Counted from the stretch's first letter, positions 23,980 to 32,728 are shown. The stretch is 32,728 nucleotides of DNA from Rhizobiaceae bacterium (GCA_021648425.1 JAKISV010000004.1:1-32728), one strand, 5' to 3'. Notes: generated from the sequence alone by a model not told the origin. A program made the numbers and translations.

Positions 23980-25185
23980 ATGAAAGAACAAAATACTCAA
24001 AAACGCATCGCACTGGTTTCAACCGACGATGCTTTCATCAAATCAACAATCACCGCGTTTGGTGCATCCGATGGAATTGAACTGTTGGTGTTTGAAAAAC
24101 AAATTGATCAAATACACGGTGAATTGCACAACTGCGAAGCCAGAATGGTAATTGTTGATCTGGATGCAACAAAACTCGACGAGATTGAAGCACTGCAAGG
24201 CGTGATGCGTCGCCTTGGAGGCAAAGTGCCGGTGATTATCATCACTCAGGAATTCAATGCGCTTGCTGTGCGGGTGCTGATACAAATGCAGGTGTCAGAT
24301 TTTCTTGAAAAACCAGTCACCACAACCGACCTTGTGCGTTCGTGTATTCGCGCATTGCGTGACCCTTCAGATGTTGAAGAGGACAGTGAAGCAAAAATTT
24401 ATGCTTTTATGCCGGCATCAGGTGGTGTTGGTTCGACAACTCTGGCAATTCAAACAGCTTCCATCCTGCACAGCCATTGCTCCAGCGGCAGCTCGACTTG
24501 TATTGTTGATCTCAATTTTCAGCACGGTGCCTGCGCGGAATATCTCGACATAGAGCCGCGTTTTGATATCGCCGAAGTAAAAAACAATCCCGACCGCCTG
24601 GATCGCCAATTATTCGAGGTGATGTTATCAAGGCACAAAAATGGCATAGCAGTGTTGGCAGCTCCGGTAAGCCCAATGGAGATGCGTTCATTTGATACCG
24701 ATGTAGTGGTCAAAGTGCTGGATCTGGCCGCAGCTTATTTCGATAATGTCATTATTGATTTGCCGCGCACCTGGTTTCCCTGGACAGAGACGGTTCTGCT
24801 TGGCACAAATCATCTTTTTATTGTTGCAGAAAAAACCGTGCCCTGCCTTCGTCACACCCAACGATTGTTAGAGGCTGTTAAATCCGTAGCGGGCAGGGAA
24901 GTTACTCCAAAGGTAATCGTCAATCGCTATGTGAAAAAATCCGGGAATTCCGGCATCAAGCGCTCAGATATCGAAGAAGTGCTAGGCGAACATTTCGTCG
25001 GCGGAGTGGCCAATGAATATAAGCTGGTCAATGAGGCTATTGACCGTGGTGTGATGTTGGAAGAAATCAATGATGATAACCAGGTGATCAAAGATCTAAA
25101 AGCTATCATTCTGCCAGATCAGGTAGCAGGTCAAACCGCATCCAAAGGCTTTCTTTCATTGCCGTTTTTTAAGAAGGCCGGGTGA
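23980..25185 (+). CDS. cpaE: Pilus assembly ATPase-like protein CpaE/TadZ
   Basis: This 401-residue CpaE/TadZ protein places the pilus machine at its site in the cell. The N-terminal 120 residues form a receiver-like domain (RIALVSTDD, MVIVDLDA, VPVIIITQE, DFLEKPVTTTDL). The rest is a ParA/MinD-type domain starting at IYAFMPASGGVGSTTLAIQ. The Walker A motif is SGGVGSTT, lacking both the signature lysine before GG and the P-loop lysine. Downstream are VDLNFQHGACAEYLDIEP and NVIIDLPRTW. GGAG eight bases before the ATG at 23980 decides the start over an upstream TTG at 23950. The stop overlaps a GTG in front of cpaF. Confidence 0.9.
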   Translation: MKEQNTQKRIALVSTDDAFIKSTITAFGASDGIELLVFEKQIDQIHGELHNCEARMVIVDLDATKLDEIEALQGVMRRLGGKVPVIIITQEFNALAVRVLIQMQVSDFLEKPVTTTDLVRSCIRALRDPSDVEEDSEAKIYAFMPASGGVGSTTLAIQTASILHSHCSSGSSTCIVDLNFQHGACAEYLDIEPRFDIAEVKNNPDRLDRQLFEVMLSRHKNGIAVLAAPVSPMEMRSFDTDVVVKVLDLAAAYFDNVIIDLPRTWFPWTETVLLGTNHLFIVAEKTVPCLRHTQRLLEAVKSVAGREVTPKVIVNRYVKKSGNSGIKRSDIEEVLGEHFVGGVANEYKLVNEAIDRGVMLEEINDDNQVIKDLKAIILPDQVAGQTASKGFLSLPFFKKAG

Positions 25186-25190
25186 CAATT

Positions 25191-26654
25191 ATGAGCAATC
25201 GTTTTTCCACTCTCCATGCGCGTAGCGAACCGCTGTCAATTTCGCAACCTGAAAAAGAAAAACCTGTAATCTCTGAACCGGTTGCTGACAGGTCTGAAGA
25301 GGAAGCTGACAAAGGGTTCTTAATTGCTGAACATGAATCCATCAGTGAAGTTACCGGAACTGTTCACTCCGATAGTGTAATTAATGCACGTATCCGGCTG
25401 CACAAAAAAATCATTGAAGAACTAAATCTTGTGGCCCTTGAAAAACTGCCTCAGGACCAGATGCGTAAGGAAGTAAAAGACTTCATCCGAACAACAGCGC
25501 GCAAGGAACGCATGGCGCTAAACATCAATGAAATGGAAGAGCTCATCAACGATGTGGTTGATGAAATGGTCGGCCTTGGGCCCCTTGAGCCTCTGATGCG
25601 CGACCCCGATATCAACGACATTCTCATCAACGGCCACGAAAACTGTTTTATTGAAAAAAACGGCAAACTGCAAAAAGTTCATGTGCCTTTCAAGGACGAA
25701 GCCCATTTGCTGCGCATTGTGAACAAGATTGTTGTTGCGGTCGGCCGTCGCATCGATGAATCACAACCCATGTGCGATGCGCGCATGCTCGATGGTTCGC
25801 GCTTTAACGCTGCTGTGCGCCCTGTTGGCGTTGATGGTCCGCTTGTATCAATCCGAAAATTTTCAAAAAACAAACTTCCCCTGAAAAAACTGGTGGAATT
25901 TGGCGCGATGACTGAACCCATGGCTCAGGTCATGGCGGCTGCGGTCCATGCCCGCATTACCACTATTATTTCCGGCGGCACCGGCACCGGTAAAACCACG
26001 ATGCTTAACGCGCTTTCTGCTTTCATACCTGAAGACGAGCGCCTGATCACCATCGAGGATGCCGCCGAACTGCAACTGCAACAGCCCCACGTCGCGCGCA
26101 TGGAAACCCGCCCGCCCAACATTGAAGGTCAGGGCGAAATCAAGCAACGCGATTTGGTAAAAAACGCCCTGCGCATGCGCCCTGACAGAGTAATTTTGGG
26201 CGAGTGCCGTGGTGAAGAAGCTTTTGATATGCTGCAGGCAATGAACACCGGCCACGAAGGTTCGATGGCCACAATTCACGCTAATACCCCACGCGATGCG
26301 ATCGGCCGCCTGGAGCAAATGCTCGGCATGACCGGAATGCCAATGACTGTTCAATCTATCCGCAATCAGATCACCAACGCCATTGGCCTTATCGTGCAAT
26401 TGACGCGCCTTTCTGATGGTAAACGCAAAATCACCAGCGTTGCTGAAATTACCGGTATGGAAGGTGAAGTTGTTCAGATGCAGGAAATTTTCAAGTTCGT
26501 TCGTACCGGGATTGATGAAGAATCAAATATCCTGGGCCATTTTGAAGCAACCGGCATCCGCCCGCGTTTTTTGGAACCGTTGAGCGACATGGGCATCACA
26601 TTTCCCGGCGAATATTTTGAACCCGGCAACGCCAGCGAGCTGGCCAATGATTGA
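25191..26654 (+). CDS. cpaF: Pilus assembly ATPase CpaF/TadA
   Basis: This 487-residue type II/IV secretion ATPase powers pilus extension and probably retraction. After a variable N-terminus the conserved order is DPDINDILINGHENCFIE, Walker A GGTGTGKTT, the Asp box ITIEDAAELQL, Walker B RVILGECRGEEAFDML and the His box TGHEGSMATIHANTP. I chose ATG at 25191, preceded by GGTGA and five bases, over the GTG at 25182 that overlaps the cpaE stop. The gene ends 8 nt inside tadB. Confidence 0.95.
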   Translation: MSNRFSTLHARSEPLSISQPEKEKPVISEPVADRSEEEADKGFLIAEHESISEVTGTVHSDSVINARIRLHKKIIEELNLVALEKLPQDQMRKEVKDFIRTTARKERMALNINEMEELINDVVDEMVGLGPLEPLMRDPDINDILINGHENCFIEKNGKLQKVHVPFKDEAHLLRIVNKIVVAVGRRIDESQPMCDARMLDGSRFNAAVRPVGVDGPLVSIRKFSKNKLPLKKLVEFGAMTEPMAQVMAAAVHARITTIISGGTGTGKTTMLNALSAFIPEDERLITIEDAAELQLQQPHVARMETRPPNIEGQGEIKQRDLVKNALRMRPDRVILGECRGEEAFDMLQAMNTGHEGSMATIHANTPRDAIGRLEQMLGMTGMPMTVQSIRNQITNAIGLIVQLTRLSDGKRKITSVAEITGMEGEVVQMQEIFKFVRTGIDEESNILGHFEATGIRPRFLEPLSDMGITFPGEYFEPGNASELAND

Positions 26655-27615
26655 GATCATACCAATCAAATGGGTGGTTTATGCATTAGCCGCAATATGC
26701 GGCGTGATCATTGCCGAAACAGTGTATCTGATGTTCGCCGGTAAAAACGATAAACGCGCTACAATCAACCGGCGTATGAGGCTGCAGGAAAACAAACTTT
26801 CCCAGCGCGATGTTCTCGTCCAGTTACATAAGGAACGTGGCACCAGCAACGACAATAAATCCTTGTGGTCAATGAAGAACCTGAGGTTGCTGAAAACCCA
26901 ATCGGGCCTTCGAATGTCTCTGACAAAATTCATCCCGCTTTGTGTTCTTGTAGCGGCCATGGCTGGTTTGTATATTTCCTGGAAATTCGAAATCACCTAT
27001 CCAGCGATTTTAGCGCCAATTGTAGGTGCCACCTTGTTACCCAATTATATATTAAACTGGCGCAGGAAACGTCGTCACAAAATATTTGGAATGCAGTTTC
27101 CTGAAGCGCTTGATCTGATTGTGCGTGGTTTGAAGGCAGGGCACCCGGTGCCTGTCGCGGTGTCTATGGTGGGCCGTGAAATGCCTGACCCTATTGGTTC
27201 TGAGTTTGGTATCCTCACCGATGAACTGACCTATGGTTCTGATATGCTAAGCGCACTTGAATCTCTTGATGAGCGTGTTGGTCATGAAGATTTGCCGCTG
27301 TTTATTACTGCGGTTAAAATTCAAAGTTCCACAGGTGGCAATTTGCGTGAAATCCTTGAGGGCCTGTCTCACACCATTCGAGATCGCGGCAAGTTAAAAC
27401 GCAAAATCAGGGCAGTCTCCACCGAGGGTAGAATGTCAGCCTACATCTTGACCGCACTACCGGCAATCCTGGCATTGGTACTCGTTATAACGATGCCTGA
27501 TTATTACGCCAAGGTGATAGATATAGACTTGACCTGGTATTGGATTGGTTTCGCCATTGGCCTGTTGGCATTGGGCAATTATGTCATGGCAAAAATGTCA
27601 TCCATCAAGGTTTAA
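26647..27615 (+). CDS. tadB: Pilus assembly inner-membrane platform protein TadB
   Basis: This 322-residue inner-membrane protein has a T2SSF domain (FPEALDLIVRGLKAGHPVPVAV, SSTGGNLREILEGLSHTIRDR). Membrane segments lie near residues 8-28, 95-112, 116-134, 270-290 and 298-315. With TadC it forms the platform on which CpaF acts. The start codon lies 8 nt before the end of cpaF in another frame, giving translational coupling. Confidence 0.93.
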   Translation: MIEIIPIKWVVYALAAICGVIIAETVYLMFAGKNDKRATINRRMRLQENKLSQRDVLVQLHKERGTSNDNKSLWSMKNLRLLKTQSGLRMSLTKFIPLCVLVAAMAGLYISWKFEITYPAILAPIVGATLLPNYILNWRRKRRHKIFGMQFPEALDLIVRGLKAGHPVPVAVSMVGREMPDPIGSEFGILTDELTYGSDMLSALESLDERVGHEDLPLFITAVKIQSSTGGNLREILEGLSHTIRDRGKLKRKIRAVSTEGRMSAYILTALPAILALVLVITMPDYYAKVIDIDLTWYWIGFAIGLLALGNYVMAKMSSIKV

Positions 27616-27625
27616 CGGTGAAACG

Positions 27626-28594
27626 ATGGATGAACTCAGACAGATAATTTCAGCATTAAAACCAGACAGCATGATGCCTTTCGCATTCATTTTAGTAATG
27701 ATTGCCATGGGATTAATTGGCTGGGCGACGCTCAAACAGTCGCGTGTTCGAGAAAGCACCCGAAACCGGCTTTCACTAAAAAATTCAGTCGGCACCAATA
27801 GCCACAGCACCAAACCAGCCGCCGCTTCAAAAAAACCGCAAGTGTTGGTGTCCAGGAAAATCCTGAAACAGGCCTCTGATTTTTATGCCAGCTCCGACCC
27901 TGAAAACATCGTGCGCATTCGTCAAAAACTTATCCGCGCAGGCTATATGGAACCCGGGGCCGTGGGTACGTTTTTTGTTTTGCGGGTAATTGTCGCCCTG
28001 GTATTTTTTGCCGCCGTACTTCCCGTAATGCTGATATTTAGCGCAGATACACAGTTCTCAAATCAGTTATTGATTGCTGCAATAGGAGGCCTGATCGGCT
28101 ATTTTATACCCAATCTGATTTTGAACCATAATATTGCCAAACGCACCCTGGAATACCGTGCCGGATTTCCTGATTTCATGGATTTGATGATCGTTTGTGC
28201 AGATGCGGGAATGAGTATGGAGGCAGCAATCGAGCGTGTATCTCGTGAAATCACCAATCAATATCCCGCCCTCTCTCAAAATCTGACAATCATCACCATC
28301 GAATTGCGTGCCGGGCGCCAATTGGCGGATGCATTGCGTTCACTCTCTGAGCGTTTGGGTCTGGAGGAAGTGCGATCCTTTGCTACTCTATTGCAACAAT
28401 CAAAAGAACTGGGCACCAGCCTGTCGGATACATTGCGTGTATTCTCAGAAGAAATGCGCCATAAACGCATGTCGCTGGCCGAAGAAAAAGCCCATGCGCT
28501 GCCAGCCAAGATGACCATACCGGTAACCGTTTTCATTCTGCCGGTAATTATGCTGATTGCCACTATTCCGGTAATTGTGCAGTTCTCGCAATAA
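27626..28594 (+). CDS. tadC: Pilus assembly inner-membrane platform protein TadC
   Basis: This 322-residue partner of TadB has one T2SSF domain (FPDFMDLMIVCADAGMSMEAAIERV, QQSKELGTSLSDTLRVFSEEMRHKRMSLAEEKA). Membrane segments lie near residues 17-36, 115-138, 146-166 and 295-317. The linker at residues 40-70 is Ser/Thr/Lys-rich and probably flexible. GGTGA four bases before the ATG at 27626 decides the start; the frame is open further upstream inside tadB. Confidence 0.93.
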   Translation: MDELRQIISALKPDSMMPFAFILVMIAMGLIGWATLKQSRVRESTRNRLSLKNSVGTNSHSTKPAAASKKPQVLVSRKILKQASDFYASSDPENIVRIRQKLIRAGYMEPGAVGTFFVLRVIVALVFFAAVLPVMLIFSADTQFSNQLLIAAIGGLIGYFIPNLILNHNIAKRTLEYRAGFPDFMDLMIVCADAGMSMEAAIERVSREITNQYPALSQNLTIITIELRAGRQLADALRSLSERLGLEEVRSFATLLQQSKELGTSLSDTLRVFSEEMRHKRMSLAEEKAHALPAKMTIPVTVFILPVIMLIATIPVIVQFSQ

Positions 28595-28701
28595 TCCGAT
28601 TTTATCCAGGCGTTTTAGGTTAATCAATCTTTGCCGTTATTCAATAAATTTTCACTTGAAAACCAATCCCATTTTAAAGGCTTTTTGGTATGGTTTCCTT
28701 G

Positions 28702-28722
28702 AAGAACCCTGCAGAGGTTCTT
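28702..28722 (+). promoter_or_regulatory. Hairpin ahead of tadD
   Basis: AAGAACC and GGTTCTT form a perfect 7-bp stem with the 7-nt loop CTGCAGA. It lies 19 nt before the tadD start in the 147-bp gap after tadC. No T run follows, so it is not a clear terminator. It could set the level of TadD relative to the rest of the operon (inference). Confidence 0.35.
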
Positions 28723-28741
28723 GAAAAACCGGGGCGGCAAT

Positions 28742-29209
28742 ATGTACAGCAAAAAAATCATCAAAGTTTTCGCAGTTTTATCAATTTCACTGTTGTCCGG
28801 CTGTCAGTATTCCGCAAGCGATACCAAAGCTGATCTATCTCAAAGTCCGGGCGCCATGCAGTTGGAAGAAGGCATAGTTGCTGCGAAGTTTCATTTCAGA
28901 TCAGGAAACTATGGGTTGGCAGAACGCAACTATCGTCTGGCTGTTGAAAACGATCCTTCAAATGCCGAAGCCTGGCTTGGCCTTGGTGCAACCTACGATC
29001 AGTTGGGCCGCTTTAAACTGGCTGAGCGTTCCTACCAGCAGGTGCTGAAAATTGCCGGGCCTATCCCCCAGCTGATGAACAATATGGGTTATTCCAACAT
29101 GCTTCGCGGTAAAAGCAAAAAAGCCAAAACATATTTTTCCAAAGCCTATAAGGCCATGCCGAACAATGAAACCATCAGCGGCAATAAAGAGTTGTTGGCA
29201 AAGTTGTAA
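28742..29209 (+). CDS. tadD: Pilus lipoprotein TadD with TPR repeats
   Basis: This 155-residue lipoprotein has a signal peptide with lipobox LLSGC and three tetratricopeptide repeats between about residues 42 and 150 (FRSGNYGLAERNYRLAV, NAEAWLGLGATYDQLGRF, NMGYSNMLRGKSKKAKTYF). TadD proteins are outer-membrane pilotin-like factors for the tad secretin. It is separated from tadC by 147 nt, the largest gap in the operon. ATG at 28742, right before the signal peptide, is preferred to TTG at 28721, which lies within the hairpin. Confidence 0.88.
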   Translation: MYSKKIIKVFAVLSISLLSGCQYSASDTKADLSQSPGAMQLEEGIVAAKFHFRSGNYGLAERNYRLAVENDPSNAEAWLGLGATYDQLGRFKLAERSYQQVLKIAGPIPQLMNNMGYSNMLRGKSKKAKTYFSKAYKAMPNNETISGNKELLAKL

Positions 29210-29297
29210 TTTTTGCTCATTGAAGTGCGGTTTGTGCTGGTATCACCCGCAAAATTTGCTATTTGTTGCCGGTTGATAATCTATACCGGGCAATGTT

Positions 29298-30815
29298 ATG
29301 GTCAGTGAACAAGAAATCCACGATATTTTCATCATTGGCGGTGGTATTAACGGCGCTGGTATCGCGCGAGATGCGGCGGGCAGGGGATTGAGCGTTATCC
29401 TGGCGGAAATGAATGATCTAGCCAGCGGAACCTCCTCCAATTCTTCAAAATTAATCCATGGTGGTTTGCGCTATCTGGAATATTACGAATTCCGGCTGGT
29501 GCGCGAAGCCTTGAAAGAGCGTGAAGTGTTGTGGAAAATCGCCCCCCATATTATCTGGCCCGTGCGTATCGTATTGCCTTACAACAAGGATTTGCGGCCC
29601 TTCTGGCTGTTGCGCATCGGTTTGTTTTTGTATGACTATATAGGTGGTCGAAAAAAACTGCCGGCGACCACAACCATTAATCTCAATAAAAATAAAACGG
29701 GAAAACCCCTGAAGCCCGGTTTTGACAAGGCTTTTGAATATTCCGACTGCGCCGTACTCGATTCGCGCCTGGTGATATTAAATGCCATGGATGCTCGCGA
29801 TCGCTCGGCTAAAATATTGACCAGAACGAGGGTAATAAAAGCAAGCCGCAAAGACGGATTATGGGAAATACAAACCCAAAACACCACTACGCGCAAAATC
29901 ATCTCCCATCGCGCAAAAATAGTCATCAATGCGGCAGGGCCGTGGATTGATCAGGTTCTGGAAGAAAATTTCGGGCGCAAAGCCCCAAAAAATATCCGCC
30001 TTGTTCAGGGAAGCCACATCATCGTCAAAAAGATTTATGGGCACGACAAGGACTATATTTTCCAGAATGCAGATGGGCGCATCATATTTATTGTGCCCTA
30101 TGAAGAAGATTTCACCATGATTGGCACCACCGATCATGACCATGACGGCCAGGCCTCGGATGCAAAAATTGCCAAAAGTGAAATCGAATATCTGTGCAAT
30201 GCCGCCAGCGAATACTTTCAGGAGCCGATAGTACCTGACGATGTCATTGGCACTTTTTGCGGTGTTCGCCCCCTATATGATGATGGTGCAAGCAAAGCCC
30301 AGGAAGCAACACGCGACTATGTTCTTAAACTTGAAGGTGGTAGCGATTCTGAAAACAACAACGCGGCGCTAATCAATATTTTCGGTGGAAAATTAACAAC
30401 TTACCGCAGATTAGCGGAATCAGTACTGAAACTTGTTGAATCAGAACTTCAACTGACAAATGCGCCCTGGACAGCCGACCAACCGCTTCCCGGTGGCGAT
30501 TTTGCCATGGACGATTTTAGCGAATTGGTTGACAGATTGCAAAACCGGTTCCCCTTCGTTTCTTCCAGACATGCGCGCCGCCTCATCCGGTGTTACGGCA
30601 CCAGAGCCTTTGAGGTATTGGACAGTGTCAAATCGCCAGAAGACCTTGGTCGCCATTTTGGTGCAACCTTGTACGAGTGTGAAGTGCGCTATCTGGTAAA
30701 CAATGAATGGGCGCAAAATGCTGAAGATATTCTGATTCGTCGCACCAAACAGGGCCTGCACTTAACCCGGCAGGAACATTCCATTCTGGCGAAATTCCTC
30801 AAATCCCTGAAATGA
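29298..30815 (+). CDS. glpD: Aerobic glycerol-3-phosphate dehydrogenase
   Basis: This 505-residue FAD enzyme oxidises glycerol 3-phosphate to dihydroxyacetone phosphate and passes electrons to the quinone pool at the inner membrane. The FAD motif IIGGGINGAGIARDAAGRGLSV opens the protein. SSNSSKLIHGGLRYLEYYEFRLV, VINAAGPWID, GSHIIVKK and GVRPLYDD follow in the expected order, and a C-terminal DAO domain completes it. The length is normal for GlpD. The ribosome site is weak. No glp regulator, kinase or facilitator lies next to it, so it seems to be a single-gene unit. Confidence 0.94.
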   Translation: MVSEQEIHDIFIIGGGINGAGIARDAAGRGLSVILAEMNDLASGTSSNSSKLIHGGLRYLEYYEFRLVREALKEREVLWKIAPHIIWPVRIVLPYNKDLRPFWLLRIGLFLYDYIGGRKKLPATTTINLNKNKTGKPLKPGFDKAFEYSDCAVLDSRLVILNAMDARDRSAKILTRTRVIKASRKDGLWEIQTQNTTTRKIISHRAKIVINAAGPWIDQVLEENFGRKAPKNIRLVQGSHIIVKKIYGHDKDYIFQNADGRIIFIVPYEEDFTMIGTTDHDHDGQASDAKIAKSEIEYLCNAASEYFQEPIVPDDVIGTFCGVRPLYDDGASKAQEATRDYVLKLEGGSDSENNNAALINIFGGKLTTYRRLAESVLKLVESELQLTNAPWTADQPLPGGDFAMDDFSELVDRLQNRFPFVSSRHARRLIRCYGTRAFEVLDSVKSPEDLGRHFGATLYECEVRYLVNNEWAQNAEDILIRRTKQGLHLTRQEHSILAKFLKSLK

Positions 30816-30816
30816 T

Positions 30817-30844
30817 GCACCCGGACGGTTAAAAGCCCGGGCGC
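30817..30844. terminator. Weak bidirectional hairpin between convergent genes
   Basis: GCACCCGG and CCGGGCGC pair with one mismatch around a 12-nt loop in the 41-bp gap between glpD and the repeat protein gene. No T run follows on either strand, so function as a terminator is only suggested by position. Confidence 0.3.
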
Positions 30845-30856
30845 AGTATCGAATTA

Positions 30857-32029
30857 TCAGCAGTTCCCCAGCACTTTTCTTTTGCTGCGATCTCCATACT
30901 CATCCAATTTGAAGCGGATCAGTTTGCCGTTCCTGCAACCGCGAACAAAAACCTCTACGTTTCTGAAGTTACGTTTGGTGAGTTTATTTGAAACCTGCTT
31001 GATCGACAAACGTTTGCACGCGCCAAGATCACGTTCAGAATTGATTTCTCCAAAAACATTGAATTCAAACCGCGTGCTGTTGCCGCCATTGCACGCTTCA
31101 ACCAAAAAGCCATTCGCATCCTCGCGTCTCACTGAAATGCGGGTAAAACCCTGATTGCGCATGCCGTCAACTAATTGTCGGCGGTCTACACGTTGAGAAC
31201 ACACACCGGTATTGTAGCGTTCAATAATGTCGCCATAACGATTGAGTGTAAGTTCAAAACGCGAGTTGCCTTCACAAACTTCGGCAATATATCTGGGTAA
31301 ACGGTTGTCTATGATGACTACCCGGCTAAAACCACGTTGTTCAAGAAAACTCGCCAAACGATCCGGATTTAGTGGTCCACGACAATTGCCAAGCGGTTGT
31401 TCACGCAAAATTTCACCAAATGGACTTAGATCAAGGCGCAACTTGCGTTTGCCAATACAAGCTTCAGCGATATAAATCGGCAACTGCCTGCTCAAAAATT
31501 TAATCTGGGTAAACCCTTGTTTACGCAGCATTGCCTGAACATCACTGGGGGATAGATTTTGCTGGCATGGGCCTAAAACCCGGCGGTTTACCAACTGTCC
31601 CTGATAGTTCATATTTACCCGCAGCCGCTCATTTCTCAAACACGCCACAATCAGGAAATTGCCACCACGATCTTCAATATTGATTCGGCTATACCCTTGA
31701 TTTTTCAGTATATTTCTAGCCTGTTCAACGGATACCGTTGGTGCACAAAGGCCGATTTGCCGCTTTTGATTTACCCGACCCCTGCCATCGGATTTGAACC
31801 AGTACCGCACTCCCTTTTGACAGGCTTCAACCTGAAATTTGGTAAATCCCTGGCCAACCAGCTGGATACGACTGTATCCGTTGGCCGTCAAAGCTGCTTT
31901 TGCCTGGCCAAAATCGCCCCCGAGTTGAATTGTAAATTGTGCTACCGCCGGGCCAGTGAAAAGAGGTGCGGTTGATATAATGCCGGTGAGCATAAGCACC
32001 ATTGTCAGATATTTAATGTATCGATTCAT
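30857..32029 (-). CDS. Secreted protein of six cysteine-paired repeats
   Basis: This 390-residue protein has a signal peptide (to about PAVAQ, residue 31) and then six tandem units of about 52-62 residues filling the rest. Each unit runs: helix ending in QGY/GF-T/S-R-I, a beta stretch, x-AC or EVC, a basic strand, N/D-x-x-G-x-I/L and a closing G-x-C. Every unit has two cysteines (12 in all), probably one disulphide each. The pattern recalls the PepSY fold but I cannot assign it. The mature protein is very basic. GGGAG precedes the ATG at 32029; an earlier start at 32056 lacks such a site. No function is known to me; a periplasmic binding or inhibitor role is possible. Confidence 0.8.
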   Translation of the reverse strand: MNRYIKYLTMVLMLTGIISTAPLFTGPAVAQFTIQLGGDFGQAKAALTANGYSRIQLVGQGFTKFQVEACQKGVRYWFKSDGRGRVNQKRQIGLCAPTVSVEQARNILKNQGYSRINIEDRGGNFLIVACLRNERLRVNMNYQGQLVNRRVLGPCQQNLSPSDVQAMLRKQGFTQIKFLSRQLPIYIAEACIGKRKLRLDLSPFGEILREQPLGNCRGPLNPDRLASFLEQRGFSRVVIIDNRLPRYIAEVCEGNSRFELTLNRYGDIIERYNTGVCSQRVDRRQLVDGMRNQGFTRISVRREDANGFLVEACNGGNSTRFEFNVFGEINSERDLGACKRLSIKQVSNKLTKRNFRNVEVFVRGCRNGKLIRFKLDEYGDRSKRKVLGNC

Positions 32030-32328
32030 AGTCGTCTCCCAATAATATAACGCCAACTAATATAGGCATTATTTACACAATAGCTTAGCCCGATTAGGGG
32101 GCAATATATCCCAATATTCCCATGGGTAAACAACTCTATTCAGATCCTGCCAGAAAATTGCTCAAATCTGCTGGGGAATCAGCTATAGCTTTATCAAACA
32201 ATTGTTAGAATGCGTATTGACTGTTGCAAGATATCACCTGTCAAATTAAGACATATTTGCACCCGATTTACAGGTGAAAATAGCAGGCAGCCTGCTGAGA
32301 TCTAATTGCGAATGAACAAGGAAATATA

Positions 32329-32728
32329 ATGAATTCCGGTGCCAATTCCTGGGCTTCTGATATCACGAGTTATTTTCGTTTTGTGTTTTCGCGCAAAGTA
32401 AGCTCCAGCCATCCCGCCGTTCCAATTACTCCAGCTATAATCGGCGGGATTTTGATATTTGCAATAGTCATATACCTGCTTTTTGTCTGGGCAGATCCGT
32501 TGTTACTTGCATCCGTACGTGATCCGGGAAGGCAGTTTCCTCCTGTGTTTTCCTATATTACCATGATGGGGCAGGTTGACTGGATATTGATTATCAGCGG
32601 CGTAATCCTGATTGCACTTTCATTTTCGCAAGCAAGCAGATTTAGCGGGCATAAATTTTTGGTTTGGCATCGCGTATTTTTGTTTTCCTATTTCACATTC
32701 ACCGCAGTTGCTATCTCTGGTCTGTTGG
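32329..32728 (+). CDS. Membrane protein, possibly PAP2 phosphatase family (cut by window end)
   Basis: The frame is open to the window edge (133 codons seen). ATG at 32329 follows AAGGA. The visible part has a short cytoplasmic start (MNSGANSWASDITSYFRF) and hydrophobic segments near residues 37-54 and 85-98 plus another at 117-133. Between the first two segments is DPLLLASVRDPGRQFPPVFSYITMMGQVDWILI, a layout like the N-terminus of lipid-type PAP2 phosphatases. The catalytic motifs would lie past the edge, so the family is a guess. Confidence 0.6.
   Translation, partial: MNSGANSWASDITSYFRFVFSRKVSSSHPAVPITPAIIGGILIFAIVIYLLFVWADPLLLASVRDPGRQFPPVFSYITMMGQVDWILIISGVILIALSFSQASRFSGHKFLVWHRVFLFSYFTFTAVAISGLL

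Noticed and set aside
28595..28741. Sigma54 promoter ahead of tadD (TGG...TTG-like bases)
   Set aside because: The spacing and the conserved GG and GC pairs do not fit the -24/-12 pattern.

Overview
The window reads as chromosomal DNA of an alphaproteobacterium, most likely a Hyphomicrobiales (Rhizobiales) lineage of moderate GC. Four things point there: an NDUFS4-type accessory subunit of respiratory complex I, a cold-shock protein with two cold-shock domains next to a DUF192 gene and tRNA-Pro, a cpa/tad pilus operon in rhizobial order, and an MttB-superfamily gene without an in-frame amber codon. No phage, integrase, transposase, plasmid or CRISPR genes were seen. Both window edges cut a gene.

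Bases 1-11042 form a catabolic block. On the minus strand lie an FAD subunit and a fused [2Fe-2S]-molybdopterin subunit of a molybdenum hydroxylase (left end cut off). A NicR-like MarR regulator and nicotinamidase PncA diverge from them. Next come a c-type cytochrome and an exported deiminase (minus), an ATP-dependent hydantoinase/oxoprolinase pair HyuA-HyuB (plus), and an MttB-family methyltransferase (minus). The hydroxylase and hyuAB promoters carry nearly the same 16-bp site at the same distance from the -10 box, so one regulator probably controls both. The set suggests breakdown of nicotinamide/nicotinate or another N-heterocycle; the substrate is inferred, not shown.

Bases 11184-16492 hold housekeeping genes: a YhiN/HI0933 flavoprotein, a NicO-type Ni/Co transporter, tRNA-Glu, an M15-like lipoprotein, glyoxalase I and the double cold-shock protein with a structured upstream region. 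Bases 16639-19716 hold a DUF192 protein, tRNA-Pro, a remarkable palindromic element, the NDUFS4 homologue, tRNA-Arg and SelO.

The palindromic element (17470-17723) is the most striking non-coding signal. A near-perfect 28-bp outer inverted repeat encloses two hairpins. The hairpins are inverted paralogues of each other: short unpaired motifs are conserved while all three helices differ in sequence yet stay paired. This is covariation inside one locus.

Bases 19732-29209 carry a TadG-like von Willebrand protein (minus) and a divergent cpaB-cpaC-lipoprotein-cpaE-cpaF-tadB-tadC-tadD operon for a Flp-type pilus. No pilin or prepilin peptidase gene is present, and an 85-residue lipoprotein occupies the cpaD position. 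The right end has glpD, a secreted protein of six cysteine-paired repeats, and the start of a membrane protein, possibly a PAP2 phosphatase.
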